NCBI RefSeq assembly: GCF_014633365.1
Contig: NC_068351.1
Span: forward strand, 7,446,907 to 7,510,906
Direction of reading: 5' to 3'
DNA: 64,000 bases
From: Diospyros lotus
Lineage: Eukaryota > Streptophyta > Magnoliopsida > Ericales > Ebenaceae
Program-made: the position numbers and the translations under genes
The notes under the pieces: model-generated
The model's input: only the letters and a program-made list of their open reading frames with translations
Told to the model about the DNA's origin: nothing
Database searches by the model: none
Part shown: piece by piece, positions 1-12,300 of the stretch
Layout: every line of letters starts with the position of its first letter
How positions within the stretch are numbered: position 1 is the first letter of the stretch

Positions 1-479
1 TATTGTTTTTTGATGTTTGATGTTAGGTAATTTTTTGCCTCCAAAATTGAGGTAACGATGCTGAAAATTACACCACCAAAGCCTTGATTTAACACAGAAT
101 GCAATCATGGTTGAACACAAATTGATGTTATCATCAACGATAGAGTGCTTAAAACTACTCGAAGCTAATCCCCCCATAAAAACACTTTATTCCATTATCT
201 ATTTTTTATATGTAGTTATTATTGTTGAATAATGATATTTTTATTACCTTGTGTTATTAAATTAAAGGGTTAATTATTAAATATGACCGGTATATCTTTG
301 ATGTGTTTCGATAATGATTAAATTTTATATAGTACTTGATGTTTTATCTTTGATATAATTTTGATGATAAAAAATCATTATATTTTGATGATGTTTATTA
401 TCGTAATGCTTTAAATTAAATGATGCCTTGGGTAATCTCAAATGTATGTGATTAAAGTATTTTTCAATATATATATATA

Positions 480-1371
480 TATAAGTTGTTTATGATTTAG
501 GATATTGAAAATAAAGTTAAAAGTTTTTTTTGTAGCATTTGTCAATTAAGTGTTAAGTTTTTCTAAAAGTATAGTCGATTATGTGCCTTGCATCTGTCGA
601 CTATTCTCATAGTTCTGTCGACTATGTGTGTATATGATGCTATAAGTTTTATTTATATTTTTGTTCTGTCGACTATGTCTTGTTTTATTTATAAATCTGT
701 CGACTATCTATTGTCTTATGTCGACTAACTATTTTCGCATAAAGGCATAACGGCTAGTTTTTCATTTTTAAACGGTCACAAAACGTCTTATTTTGGGTAA
801 AGCTTTTGAGATACTTATAAATACAAATCAAGGAGATCAATAAGAGAGTAATGAACGATAATGAATTAAATTGAGTTTACATTTATACTCGTTTGTATTT
901 ACAATGATTGTGCTTCATTTTTATCTCTCTAAGGCTTTGATCTAAATTTGTATTAATTTATTCAAACATTGTTTCTAATTTTGAGATATCTTGTGGTTAA
1001 GAGATTTATCTTTTAGATCATCTATTTATTACATTTATTGTATTTCATAGCTTGTGTAGCTAAATGACCAATTTGAGTGGGAGATTTTGTAATTTTCCTA
1101 CTTGATTTAAGTAGAGGGCTTTAGTAGATTATTTGAAAAATTCTTAGTGATGAGCTAAAATAGTAGATTAAGTTTGAGTTAAACCGAACCACTATATATC
1201 TTGGTGTTCTTAAATTCTCTTTATTGTCAAGCACATATCCAATTATTATTTGCATTAAATTTTTATTTTTTATCAAAAGAATTTCAAGTTTTAAACTAAA
1301 TTTTTAATATAATCAATTCACCCCCCTCTTGGTGTGTGCCATAGCACCTCCCAATCTATCAGTACTAATTA
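480..1371 (+). mobile_element. LTR-like remnant, probably Copia type
   Basis: AT-rich stretch with the layout of a plant LTR. A TATA-like box (CTTATAAATAC) lies near 814. A motif like those near LTR ends (AACCGAACCACTATA) lies near 1181, and a CAATTCACCCCCCTCTTGG run, common at the 3' edge of Copia LTRs, lies near 1314. No primer-binding site or coding region follows, so this would be a solo or broken LTR. Both edges are guesses and no target duplication was identified. Confidence 0.4.
571..729. repeat. Short interspersed repeat of a TGTCGACTAT motif
   Basis: The 10-mer TGTCGACTAT, or a close variant containing the palindrome GTCGAC, occurs six times in about 160 bases (near 571, 595, 616, 667, 698 and 718), with spacers of 10 to 50 bases. 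It lies in the upstream half of the LTR-like remnant, where LTRs often carry repeated enhancer-like boxes. Confidence 0.6.
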
Positions 1372-2045
1372 GGTGTAATAGAAAAGTATGGACCATTTTT
1401 ATATTTTCATAAATAACATATATCTTTTTTGCACTTAATTGAATATAAAAATTAATTATTTTATTTTCATATTTAAATAAATTTATCTTATTCTCTCAAT
1501 TTTTTTTTTATCTTTTTATCTTGCACATCTTATTTGTTCTCAAGTCTTATTTCTTGATGGCTCGTAGCCTTTGTTTTCTAATTTCATATTCTATAAAAGT
1601 CAATAAAACCCAATTGAACTAATAGGTTTAACAACAATTTTCATATCCATCTCTTTTTTTCATCCCACTATCTGATGAAATTTTATTAATTTACACACAA
1701 ATATGTATAAAATATTAATATTTACTTTTTGATAGAATGATAAAAGATATATGTGTGTATGCATATATAAGAGGTAACCACGTGTGATTTGTTATCGTGG
1801 AAAAAGTCTATTGTTGATGAGTTTGTCCTCTTTAATAAGAGAGAAAAATAAAAAAAATGAAACTTAGTAAAAAAAAAAAAAGAGTTCATTGGTAATACTC
1901 AATCATAAATGAAAGAAAATGATGAGAAATAGTTTGTCATTATTTATTGTCTGCAAAATGTGAAGTCCCTCAAGTTTGTCATTATTTCTCAATCATAAAT
2001 AAATGCAATAAAAGAGAAATAGACACCGAGACATAAATCTTATGA

Positions 2046-2185
2046 TAAAAATACGAGTAATATATTGGTAGAGTTTGATAGGTCGTGAGTTTAATTCCTC
2101 CCCTACACAAAGGTTAAATATATAATTTGTAATTTATTTCTTTCTACGTAATTGAGAGTACGAGTTAATGGGGTTATAAAAGAGC
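2046..2185 (+). other. Possible degenerate tRNA-derived SINE
   Basis: Contains TTGGTAGAG and, about 20 bases on, GTCGTGAGTTTAATTCC, which resemble the A and B boxes of a tRNA-like SINE head. These are followed by ATTGAGAGTACGAGT. A similar B-box-like word and the same GAGAGTACGAGT tail occur near 17240-17325, so the two may be copies of one family. The call rests on short matches only. Confidence 0.3.
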
Positions 2186-2489
2186 GGATATCCGAGGGAG
2201 ATGAGAGAGAATTTTTAGTTATTTTAAAATATTTAATATAAATTAAATAATTGTAAAAAAAATATAATAAAATATAAAATACAAATTATAATTATATATT
2301 TTTAAAAATAAAAAATATCACATAAAATTACGCTAAACCTCGAGGCTACCAAACACATTTTCTCCCCAAAATAAATAGCCGCCAGGCAAATTTGTAAGTT
2401 TGAGCACAGGCGTAGGAAGAAAACCACTGTTAAAACCAAATAAAGAACCCTAGTTTACTTGCCATCGTAGTCTCTGGCTCACCGTTGAA

Positions 2490-3833
2490 ATGGCGAAGAA
2501 GCGGAAAGCCGCAGCGCCTCCTCTTCCTCCCCCCAAAGAAGAAGTTGAAGAATCGTCGTCTGACGAAGAAGAGGAAGAAGAAGTGGAGGAAGAAGGCGAA
2601 GAAGAGGAAACGGAAGAAGAGTCGGAAGAAGAAGAAGAAGAAGAAGATTCAGACGAAGACGATGAGAATGACGAAGACGACGGCGAAGAAGAAGAAGGGG
2701 AAGAAGAAGAAGAAGCAGACGACGTGGAATCCAAGAAAAAGATTCTGAGGAAGCTTCTGGAACCCTTTGGCAAAGACCAGATCATTGATTTCCTGAAAGA
2801 AGCGGCTCTGAAAGACCCATCCCTTATCGCCAGCATAACCCAGTCGGCCGAGTCCGATCCCGCCCACCGCAAGCTCTTCGTATTCGGCCTTGGCTGGGAT
2901 GCCACATCCGACCAAGTCCTCTCTGTGTTCAAACACTACGGCGAAATCGAGGACTGCAAGGTCGTCACGGACAAGGCCACCGGCCGAGCCAAAGGTTACG
3001 CCTTTGTCCTCTTCAAGACTCGCCACGCTGCCCGAAAGGCCCTCAAGGTCCGCCAACACAAGATCGGGAATCGAGTCACCGCCTGTCAACTCGCTTCCGC
3101 TGGCCCCGCCCCCAACCACTCCGCCGCGGACCCCTTCGCCCGGAAAATCTACGTGGCGAACGTCGGCCCAAATGCCAGTCCCGAGAAGCTTCGGACTTTC
3201 TTTGCCAAGTTCGGTGAGATTGAGGAAGGTCCAATGGGGCATGACCCGGCTACTGGGAAGCTAAAAGGGTTTGCCATTTTCGTTTACAAGACCCCCGAGG
3301 GTTGTAGGAAGGCTCTGGAAGAACCTGTCAAGGTGTTTGAAGGTAGCCAATTGCAGTGCCGGCGATTCATAGAAGGTGGCCAGGCCAAAAAAAATCAGAC
3401 AGCTTCAATACAGCAAACTGAAGTTAGTACTGTAAATTATGGCGTGGGTGTAAATCCGGCAATTATCAGTCACAATGTGAACCCGGCAGCAGTTCTGATG
3501 GGTCAAAATCAGGGGATTGCTTTGGGGAATCCATATCTGGCCTCGGCATTGGGTCAGGCGGGTTTGCAAGCTTCAGCCCCTTCCCCAGGTTTAGGCCCGT
3601 CGTTGGGTGCTGCCCCATCTTTGGCTTATAGTGGAAATTATGGTCTTAATAGCATAAGCCCGAGTATGATGGGTATTTACAGCTCTCAGGAGGCTTTGCA
3701 GGGCCTGGGTGCTTACCTAAGCCCTCAAGTGGGACATTCTTCTGCAGGGGCAACAGCAGTAGCTCCAACAAGGCCCCAATCTGGTTATGGATCAGCTGGA
3801 ACCACCTTCCCCTCCTCATCCTTTGGCCGCTAG
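2490..3833 (+). CDS. UBA2A: UBP1-associated protein 2A-like RNA-binding protein
   Basis: A 447-residue protein in a single uninterrupted exon. Residues 18-80 are an almost pure Glu/Asp tract encoded by a GAA/GAG/GAC run. Residues 81-120 match the conserved helical segment between the acidic tract and the first RRM in UBA2 proteins. RRM1 (about 129-203) has RNP2 LFVFGL and RNP1 KGYAFVLF. RRM2 (about 219-294) has RNP2 IYVANV and RNP1 KGFAIFVY. The C-terminal 150 residues are rich in Gly, Ala, Ser, Asn and Gln. UBA2 proteins are nuclear, bind U-rich 3' UTRs with UBP1, and are linked to mRNA stability, ABA and wound responses. The start is the first ATG of this frame, right after a short untranslated leader. 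The stop codon TAG is followed directly by GTAAGA, a good splice donor, which fits the spliced 3' UTRs reported for this family. UBA2B or UBA2C would be the alternative family member. Confidence 0.93.
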   Translation: MAKKRKAAAPPLPPPKEEVEESSSDEEEEEEVEEEGEEEETEEESEEEEEEEDSDEDDENDEDDGEEEEGEEEEEADDVESKKKILRKLLEPFGKDQIIDFLKEAALKDPSLIASITQSAESDPAHRKLFVFGLGWDATSDQVLSVFKHYGEIEDCKVVTDKATGRAKGYAFVLFKTRHAARKALKVRQHKIGNRVTACQLASAGPAPNHSAADPFARKIYVANVGPNASPEKLRTFFAKFGEIEEGPMGHDPATGKLKGFAIFVYKTPEGCRKALEEPVKVFEGSQLQCRRFIEGGQAKKNQTASIQQTEVSTVNYGVGVNPAIISHNVNPAAVLMGQNQGIALGNPYLASALGQAGLQASAPSPGLGPSLGAAPSLAYSGNYGLNSISPSMMGIYSSQEALQGLGAYLSPQVGHSSAGATAVAPTRPQSGYGSAGTTFPSSSFGR

Positions 3834-3839
3834 GTAAGA
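3831..3839 (+). other. Splice donor abutting the UBA2A stop codon
   Basis: TAG then GTAAGA: the stop codon is directly followed by a strong 5' splice-site consensus. If used, the intron lies wholly in the 3' UTR. No downstream 3' UTR exon could be proved; transposon-poor sequence at about 15640-16700, with several CAG/ acceptor-like sites (for example 16177 and 16374), is the nearest plausible place. Confidence 0.45.
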
Positions 3840-4203
3840 TGTCCTTAAAGGGACATGGTATGCTATCTTTTTATCAAAATGAAAATATATTGATCTACCA
3901 TATTTGCCTAGCTCTTGCTGCTTTACTTTGATATTGATTATAGCTAACGTGCCTGAATACGAAATGAATAGGCATATTTTTGACATGATTACTAGTTTAC
4001 ATTCCTGAGAGGCAGAATTGGAGAATTTTAATTGTTAATATCCTGGATGTCCAAGTTGGCACATCATGCATGCGTATGTGTATTACTCTACTTTTATCCT
4101 GGTGTAAAGAATTATAGGTCTTTTCTAAGTCTTGCAACTCACGGTTGTTTTCAGGATTTATTGCAATGGACTTTCAAAATATGGGCTACAATTCTTCTAA
4201 TGA

Positions 4204-4238
4204 TTTTTTTTTTTTTTTTTTTTTGGGGGGGGGGGGGG
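4204..4238. repeat. Homopolymer tract T21 then G14
   Basis: Uninterrupted run of 21 T followed by 14 G. It is one of several long G or C homopolymers in the window (others near 5331, 12787 and 30697). Run length is likely to be unreliable in any assembly. Confidence 0.9.
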
Positions 4239-4859
4239 ACTAGTTCCAAGAAAGGCAAATGCATACAAAAATGTCCATGTTCAAATTAGGAGGCATCCAA
4301 TTTATCCAAAAAGACAGCTCAATTCATGTTGTAGTACAGCTTGCTAACATTTTATATCGGGGAGATTGAATTGAAGAAGAATTCATGTGAGATTGGGTGG
4401 TGATCCCTAGGGTGTAAAAATTCATATAGAATTTGGTGGTGATTTTGTGGGAGCATCCAAGTTGCACCTCCCTTTGATTTTTAAATCCTCAGTAACACAA
4501 AATGATATCTTATGTTTTTGCATAACTACATTTAGCAAAAAGTTACTAGTTTAAAGTCCAATGCTACGTGCATGGGCGTTGTATTTCCTATATGGACTTC
4601 AGCAAGAAGAACCAACTTTGTATTCTAGAAGTGGATGGATTACTGAATTTGGAAGAGATTAGCTAGAAGCTGGAATTTTGACTGAATTTTTTGAGAGAAG
4701 AGAATATGGTCCCCACTTTCGCTGGTTCGCTAACCTCCACTAGAGAAATAACCATATAGGAAGAGGAAGAGTGGAGGCTATGCCTTATTTATTGGCCTTT
4801 ATGACCATATTAGAAGAGGCCATAAGATGTGGTGGAGAGTTCTTTCTTGAAACATGAGG

Positions 4860-5010
4860 TGTGGGCTACTTTGATGTGCCTTGATGGGATAAACCTCTTG
4901 GTTTGAATGGATTTTGTTTGGCGATCTTCCAACACTGTGCTGTGGGAATGATGTTTTGGCAATTGTTCAACCCTCTTGTGAGATTGGTAGTTGGGCCCAT
5001 TAATCTAGTG
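4860..5010 (+). mobile_element. L1-type LINE reverse transcriptase fragment
   Basis: One frame reads DKPLGLNGFCLAIFQHC, a decayed form of the KAPGPDGF...FFQ..W block that opens the reverse transcriptase domain of plant L1 LINEs. Stops and frame breaks surround it and no upstream endonuclease was recognised. A second LINE RT piece in the same orientation, matching a later part of the domain, sits at 13640-13885. Both may come from one LINE split by the intervening elements. Confidence 0.4.
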
Positions 5011-5588
5011 GAATATTTGCATAAGATTGTTTTTGAGAGACCATTTAATAGAGCTTTTAGTTTTTGGTTTTCATTTTTTATTTTTTGTTTTCATATAAAA
5101 ATAAAATAATATTATTTGAAAATTTTGTTTTGCTTTTAGTTTCGTGTTAATTCTTTTTAAGTTTTCTCCTCACTCCCTCCTTTCACTAGTAGTGAGGGGT
5201 GGGAGGGAGGGAAGAAAATGAAAAAGTGAATACACATTTTCCTTGTTTTAAAAATTTTGAAAAAATTACAAAAATATTTGAAAACGAAAATGAGTACCAA
5301 ATGCAATTTTATATGTTCATTGTCAAAATTGGGGGGGGGGGGGAGAACTCAGAATTGAAAATAAAACTCATCCAAATGGACCCTAAATTGTTACCATCTA
5401 GGTCAAACGTTGTAGGTGGCGTGTTATTGTGGATTCAATTCATTTTCTGTGGGCTATTGGATTTTAGATGTAGCATTGATAACTGATGAATGTGTCAACA
5501 TTGTAATCAAGTGCAGTTACCTTGGTTATTATGAAAATTAGATACTTAAGCTCAAGTTTGTTGAGGTTCTTGCATTTTTTGGGTAGGA

Positions 5589-6240
5589 TGTGAAACACCT
5601 CAGTCCTCAATATGTAAATAGAGTAAATAAATGTTAATTTATGACAAATTTAGAATTCTGAAGTAATCTGAGTAGTTTAAGGAAAATATAATGAAATTTT
5701 GGGACTCAGTATGTTAAAGTTGTCTAGAGTATAGGCAAATGAAGTATTAAATAGAAGTTGTAGCCCAAAACTGTAATTAGTAAAAGTTATAGGGTGAAAC
5801 TGTGAATATTTTATATCTTCATAGGGATATCCACCCACTATTATAAATGGAGGGCAAGGGGTAGCTAGAGAGAGAGAGAGTTCTCAGTTTTTCTGTTTGT
5901 AAGACTACTGATCATCCTCTTGTGCGCTGAGTGCTGTGGGAAGAAGAGATCAAGATTGTGAGAAAAGTGATTCTTGTAGCGATCTGGTGGAAATCTCTTT
6001 GGTTATTTTCATTGCACTTGGGAGCGCTGTAACAGGAGGGAGTAGGGGACAGTTGTACTGCTGTAATCACTCTTGGTTTCTAGTGGATTTGAAGGCCTCG
6101 GGCGACTGGATGTAGAGCCAACTTTGTTGGCTTGAACCAGTATAAATTTGGTGTGTTTGTTCCTTAATTTCTTTATTGTTCTCTGCCATTTTCATTCTGG
6201 TTATCGCCGTAAGTCATTTGCATTCAAAGTGTCATTTACA
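5589..6240 (+). mobile_element. LTR-like or transcribed-leader remnant
   Basis: Begins TGTGAAACACC. It carries a TATA-like TTATAAATGGAGG near 5840, a short GA run, and GGATGTAGAGCCAACTTTGTTGGCTTGAACC near 6108, which resembles the region close to the 3' edge of many plant LTRs. Clear ends, a primer-binding site and a target duplication were not found. Confidence 0.35.
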
Positions 6241-6359
6241 GTGCTGCATATTCCATCATTCTAGGGAGTAAGGGAGAGTTAATTGGGCAATAATTGATCC
6301 AATAGTGTCCCTAAAATTAACCCAGTATTTTTACCATGATTAAGTATAACAATCTGGGG

Positions 6360-7180
6360 ACCCTAGGTACAGACTGGAACACAAGTGGAGACAAGGTGAT
6401 TTGTGGAATCATGTTTGAATGATGATTTCAACGGCTTAATTGCCATGTTAAATGAAGAATTTGAGAGTGAGATATGATACAAAATAGGTTGAATTGCAGT
6501 CTAAAGTACTGCATGGCATGCAAATCAAGATGGATTTACCTGTAGTAGACTAATGTGGCTGCAAAAATTGAATAAGAGGCAAATAGTGACTATTAATTAT
6601 CTCAAATGGTGACTTTGACAAGATGACTAACATGCATAATGACTTGATGGATGAGAGCCGTAACTTGAATAATTAAAATTTAAATTGTCTATCATTATAT
6701 ATATTTGATTATATATGTGGGATATTTTGAGGAAAATTATAAAACATCTTGGAAAAATGAAAGCCTTGGATCAAAGAATTGTAGAAGAGAAATAATTTTG
6801 TTTATCTGTAATTTCTTGTTGTGCTACGGCTAGGATGCTGTTAGGTTGTTTAATTCTGTTGTGGCAGTTGATTCTGTTAGTTTGTTGTAACTTGCTGCAA
6901 CTTGCAAGTTGTTTGTTAGCAAGGATTAGCTGAATATAAATACTTAGCTAATCCTTATTTCTGTAACTTGAGGAAAGACATCATGATTCAGTAAAACTCT
7001 CTCTCCCCCTTTTCTTGTATTCTTTCTCAGTTTCTTATGCTTTCTTTCTTCATTACCACCTTGAAGCTCTCGCTTCAAGAATGAATGACAAAGATCATCT
7101 CTTGTATTCTAGGATGTATAATATTTTGCAATGCGTGAGAAGAGAGCATTTGCTTTCTCATTTTTCTCTCTTCCATTGCA
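6360..7180 (+). repeat. Inverted-repeat arm A (interrupted by a solo LTR)
   Basis: Matches, in opposite orientation and with many substitutions, the sequence at 13190-13660. Shared words include GTGGAGACAAGGTGA (A) against GTGAAGACAAGGTGA (B), GAGTGAGATATGATA, TTGAATTGCAGTCTAAAG against TTCAATTGCAGTCAAAG, and CTTGGATCAAAGAAT. After the inserted LTR the match resumes with AGAATGAATGA and GAGAAGAGAGCAT. Fragments of one reading frame can be followed in both arms but are full of stops. The original element type is not identified. Confidence 0.6.
6780..7077 (+). mobile_element. Solo LTR with 5-bp target duplication
   Basis: A 298-bp insert starting TGTAGAAG and ending GCTTCA, flanked by the direct repeat AGAAT (6775-6779 and 7078-7082). 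A TATA-like GAATATAAATAC lies near 6932 and a pyrimidine-rich tail follows. The opposed arm near 13290 has the uninterrupted site TCAAAGAATGAATGA, which shows what the locus looked like before insertion. No internal retroelement sequence is present, so this is a recombined solo LTR or a very short non-autonomous element. Confidence 0.75.
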
Positions 7181-7570
7181 GTCACCCATCTTTGTATATC
7201 CTTCATTGAGTGTTATGTTATGTGATTGAGGTTATTGAAAGTCCAAAATAAACATTGCCCAATTCCTACAAAGAGGGGCTGGCATTACTAAAATATTAAA
7301 ACGAACCAGATTATAAATGGGTCTTGAGTTGCTAGACCAAGGCTGATGTTGGTTGTGTAATGTGGATGAGGTGATGCAATATGGCCAAATAAACATGAGC
7401 CCTAATAAGATAGGATCACCACTACCTAATAATGAATGACCCAAATAATGAGTGATGGAGTAAACAATCCCTACATTGGAGTTGGGCTGTGAAGGAAGAT
7501 GGAAGGAAAGCTTTGTGGCGTGAGGAACTCCATAGCCACATCAACGTGCATAATCAATGGTGTGACCTTG

Positions 7571-7985
7571 TGTCACGATCGTCCCTAAATAGAGGGATTT
7601 TTTAAATTTCTTTGCATTGTAATTCTTCTGTTTTAGTTTACTGCTTTCCTTTCTGGTTATTATCGTAATTTCTAGCACCAGTTTGTTAGCTAAGATTTCC
7701 CACGTGGAGGGAAGCTAGAATAGGACAAAACTTGTGGTTACAATCGTTAGAGGGGTGAGGATCGCTTGTGGGTGTGGCCACCTAGCTATATCAGCCCCAG
7801 GACTGTCTTGGGGAGGTATCGAATATGAATTCTACGTTCTGATTTCTATCTATCTTCTTGCTCTTCCTTCTCTTCTTCATAACTTTCTCTCTCAATCTCT
7901 CCCATTTCTCTGTTTACACGGATTACATCTCTTTAATACTATCTGGATTGAGAGTGTAATCCTATTGTCACCTACATTCGTGACA
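7571..7985 (+). repeat. 5' LTR of the Gypsy element
   Basis: 415 bp, TGTCACGA to TCGTGACA. It is directly followed by five bases and then the tRNA-Met-type primer-binding site. It nearly matches the 3' LTR except for scattered substitutions and the site corresponding to the poly-G run. Confidence 0.93.
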
Positions 7986-7990
7986 TTAAT

Positions 7991-8003
7991 TGGTATCAGA
8001 GCC
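7991..8003 (+). other. Primer-binding site (initiator tRNA-Met)
   Basis: TGGTATCAGAGCC, the standard plant retrotransposon site complementary to the 3' end of initiator tRNA-Met, five bases after the 5' LTR. Confidence 0.92.
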
Positions 8004-8040
8004 ACCAATTCTCGGCCAAGACTTTGTAGTATCTCAAATG

Positions 8041-9245
8041 ATGGCGTATAGTACTTGCATGAAGAACCTGGAGATGCAGCTTCAGCAAGTTAACTCAACG
8101 GTGGCGGATTTCCAGAACCGGGCCGATCAACGGGAGCTAAGAGCTACCTGGAATCATGAGGTGATCGTAGCCATGGATCGCAAGTTGGAGAGTTCCATGG
8201 AGGGATTGGAACGAAGGTTGGATGTTTCGATTGTGAGGGTGCGAGATGAACTGGGAGCTCAAATGTAGCAGTTCATGGTGATGTTTACTCACCAGAACTC
8301 GGCAAGGTTATCCCCTAACTTTCCTCCTAGGGAGAGAAATGAGCCAATTTTGCAAGGAAATAGAATGAATTGGGGAATTGGGACCTCTGAAATTGAGGTA
8401 AACCTGGAGGAGGAGTTGGAAAGGATGTTGGGTAGGGACAAGGTAGAACCACCCAATCATCATCATCCGGGGTACCCTATGCCTCGGATGGAGATTCCGA
8501 CATTTGAAGGAGTTAATCCCCGTTGGTGAGTAAGAAAATGCGAGAGGCTATTTGAGTGGTACAACATACTGCGTGCACAGAGGGTATCCATGGTCACTGC
8601 TTATTTCAATGAAACAGTGGATGCATGGTTCCAAGGGTGTCTTAGTGTGAGGAGGGAGTATACATGGGAGGAGTTCTCTGAGAAGTTATGCGAGAGATTT
8701 GGAGAAAGGGGCATGATGGATACCATAGAGGAATTCAACAAACTCAAGCAAGTAGGAAGTGTAGAATCCTATTTGCAAAGGTTTGAGGAGTTAAGGGTCA
8801 TTCATGATTCGCCACAACCCCCATTTCTCATAAGCTTATTTCGTGTCAAGCTTCATGAGTGGCCTTAGTGAAGAATTGCGGCCAATGGTGAAAATGATGA
8901 GGCCAAGAACAGTGGAACATGCCTCAAAGAGTGCCTGATTACAAGAAACATTGGTAGAGGCGAAGAATAGTTCTGGGCACATCCAATGCGGGGGGAAAGA
9001 ACTATAACTGGGAAGTGATGAAGGGAAAACAGGTAGGAGGATCGAGTTCAGTACCATACGGGGAACAACTAAGAGAACAAAGGAGGTTAGCGGGGCCTCT
9101 GTTTTCATTGTGGAGACAAATACTATTAGGGATATCAGTGTAAAAGATAGATCCTCCTATTAGAGGGTGATGAGGAAGAGAATCAAGGAGAGACGGGGGA
9201 ATTGAACCCCGAGGAGGACGATGGGGAAATTTCGATTCATGCCCT
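8041..9245 (+). pseudogene. Gag remnant of the Gypsy element
   Basis: An N-terminal coiled-coil-like segment (8041-8265) ends at an in-frame TAG. The frame continues to another stop at 8527, and the retrotransposon gag domain follows (about 8590-8865; AWFQG...WEEF...LCERFG...EEFNKL). A zinc knuckle (CFHCGDKYY-stop-GYQCK) near 9090-9130 is itself broken by a stop. Homologous gag sequence lies in the second Gypsy element at 62327-63350, so the two belong to related families. Confidence 0.85.
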
Positions 9246-9302
9246 GAAGGGGTAGCTAATAATAAGATTATGAAGGTGGAGGGCTGATCTAATGGGTGTA
9301 AT

Positions 9303-12300
9303 TTGATGATTCTTATCGATAGTGGGAGTACCCACAGCTTTCTTGACGAAAGCACAACCAAGAGACTTGAATGTCAACTCATTGAAACCCCACCCTTGAG
9401 TGTGATAATGGCAAATGGGGATAGGGTGTTGAGTAAATCGGCTTGTAATGGTTTTGGTTGGGAGATGCAAGGGGAGATGTTTGAGGTAGACCTAAGACTC
9501 CTGCAACTTGGAGGCTGTGATGTTGTCCTAGGTGTAAATTGGATGAAGAGGGTGAGCCTCATAAGCTTTGATTTTAACAGAATGGAGGTTTCCTTTGAAA
9601 AAGGATGACTTTGACAGGGGGTAAGGAAACGGGTAGTTGCAAAATGATCAATGGAAGGAGGCTGCAGAGGATGTTAAAAGGGAGGTGGAACCAGTTGGCA
9701 CACTTATTCTCTATTGTGGCCATTGAGGAGGCCATAGAAGGACAGGAGGCGCAAGGAGAGATGTTACTGATAGTTAGCACACCTCAATATATTGCTGACC
9801 AGGTATACTTAAGACTTTTGTAATACATTGTTGGTAGAGTATGAGGATCTGTTCTTGGAACCTACATCCCTTCCCCTTGCCAGAGTTCATGACCACACAA
9901 TCAACCTAAAATCTAACATAAAACCAGTTAACATCTGGTCTTACCGTTACCCCCCGGTCCAAAAGAATGAAATTGAAAGAATGGTTAAGGATATGCTTCA
10001 ACAATCCATAATCTGTCCTAGACGAAGTCCTTTTGCCTCCTCAGTTTTATTAGTAAAAAAGAAGGATGGAACATGGCAGTTTTGTGTGGATTACCGCTAA
10101 CTAAATGCCTTAACTGTCAAAGATAAGTTTTCCATACCCCTTGTTGAGGACCTTTTGGATGAATTACACAATGCCCAATTCTTTTCTAAGCTGGACTTGC
10201 ATTCGGGGTATCATCAAATTCGAATGAAACCAAAGGACATCCCTAAAATAACCTTTAGAACCCACCATGGGCATTTTGAATTCTTAGTGATGCTCTTTGG
10301 ACTCACCAATGCCCCGACCACCTTCCAATCCCTCATGAATCGTATATTAGGGCCTTACCTTGGCAAGTTCATACTAGTATTATTTGATGATATACTCATC
10401 TATAGCCCCACCTTCGACCAACACCTATCTCACCTAAAAACCACTTTTGATATCCTCAGATCTAACTAGCTCTTTATTAAGAAGTCTAAGTGTGCTTTTG
10501 GTCAAGGGCAAGTGGAATCTTTGGGCCATATCATATCTAAAGAAGGGGTTAGCATTGACCTGAGAAAGGTAGAGGCTATGGTAGCTTGGCCAAGGCCTAA
10601 TTCAGTAAGGGCTTTGAGGGGATTTTTGGGATTAACTGGGTACTACCGGCGGTTTGTGAAGGGATACGGGGCCATCAGCAAGCCATTGACAGAATTACTA
10701 AGGAAGGGAGGGTTTGAATGGGGACAATTTGCAGAGGAAGTCTTTGCTAAGTTGAAAGAAGCTATGAGTAATGTGTTGGTCTTAGGGCTGCCAGACTTTA
10801 GCAAACCCTTCATCTTAGAGACAGATGCAAGTGGAATGCATATTGGGACAATGTTAGCTCAAGAGGGGAGGCCCTTGGCTTTTTTGAGTCAGGCCTTAAC
10901 CCCTAAGCATTTGGGGCTCAGTATCCATGAAAAGGAGTTTATAGCTGTTTTGATGGCTATGGACAAGTGGAGGCATTACTTTGAAGGGGGATTCATAATC
11001 AAAACCAATCATGAAAGCTTAAAGTTCTTGTTACAACAGAAACTTCACACTCAACTACAAAAAAAGGGTATGTCCAAATTGATGAGGTTGGATTATACCA
11101 TACAACATAGGAAGGGGAAGGAAAATGCAGCTGCTGACGCGCTATCAAGGTGTCACGAAGAAGGAAGTGTGGCAGCCATATCCCAGGTGGTGCCAGAATG
11201 GTACAATGAGGTGATTGATAGCTATAGGGAGGATGAAAAGATAAAGGGGTTAATAGAAAAATTAACAGTGGGAACTTAGGAGAAAGGAGGATATACTTTG
11301 AGTGGGGACTGTTGAGGCGTCACGGGAGATTGGTGATTGGGGATGATATCGGGCTTAAGAAGAAGATCATGCAATCCTTGCATGAATCTTTGTTAGGGGG
11401 GCATTCCGGTGTGCAAAACACTTACGTGCGGGTTAAAAGGTTATTTCATTGGCCAAGGATGAAGGCCGAAATTGGAAGATATGTGTTGTCTTGTGACACT
11501 TGCAAGAGGTGCAAGTTTGAGAACGTAGCGTATCCCGGGCTGCTATAGCCATTACCCATCCCCAACTAAGCCTGGACTAGCATATCAATGGATTTTGTGG
11601 AAGGGAATCGGAGGGAAGGGACAGTATACTGGTAGTAGTAGATCGGCTAACCAAATTTGCTCACTTTATAGGGCTAACTCACCCTTATACCGCTCAAGAG
11701 GTAGCCAGGGTCTTCCTAAATTGAGTGATTAAGTTGCATGGGACCCCTAAGTACATTATCTCATACCGGGATTGGATTTTTACAAGTCTGATGTGGCAAG
11801 AACTCATGAAGGCCTTGGGAACCAAGCTAAGCATGTCCACAGCCTACCACCCTCAATCAGACAGGCACACGGAGAGGGTAAACCAAAGTTTAGAAACCTA
11901 TTTGAGGTGTGTTTGCCTTTTACAACCTAAGGAGTGGCATCGGTGGTTGTCCTTAACCCAGTGGTGGTATAATACCAACCACTATTCCTTTATCAAAATG
12001 TCACCATTTGAGGCCTTATTTGGATACCAACAACCAACCTTACCGATTGTTGAAGGAGAATCCAATGTAGCAACAGTGGAAGAATACCTTTAGCAACGAA
12101 GACATGTAACTCAATAGCTTAAGCAAGAGTTGGCATCGGCCAGGAATAGGATGAAGCAAGTAGCCGATCGAAGAGAAGTGAGAGAGAGTTTGCAGTAGGA
12201 GATAATGTGTATTTGAGGCTGCGGTATCCACATTTCAAGTCAATCCCAAAGGGGAAGGTGACTAAACTCGGCTCTAAATACTTTGGTCCTTTTGCCATAG

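Noticed and set aside
2450..2932. Serine-rich open frame on the minus strand
   Set aside because: It is the reverse reading of the GAA/GAG tract of UBA2A and has no independent support.
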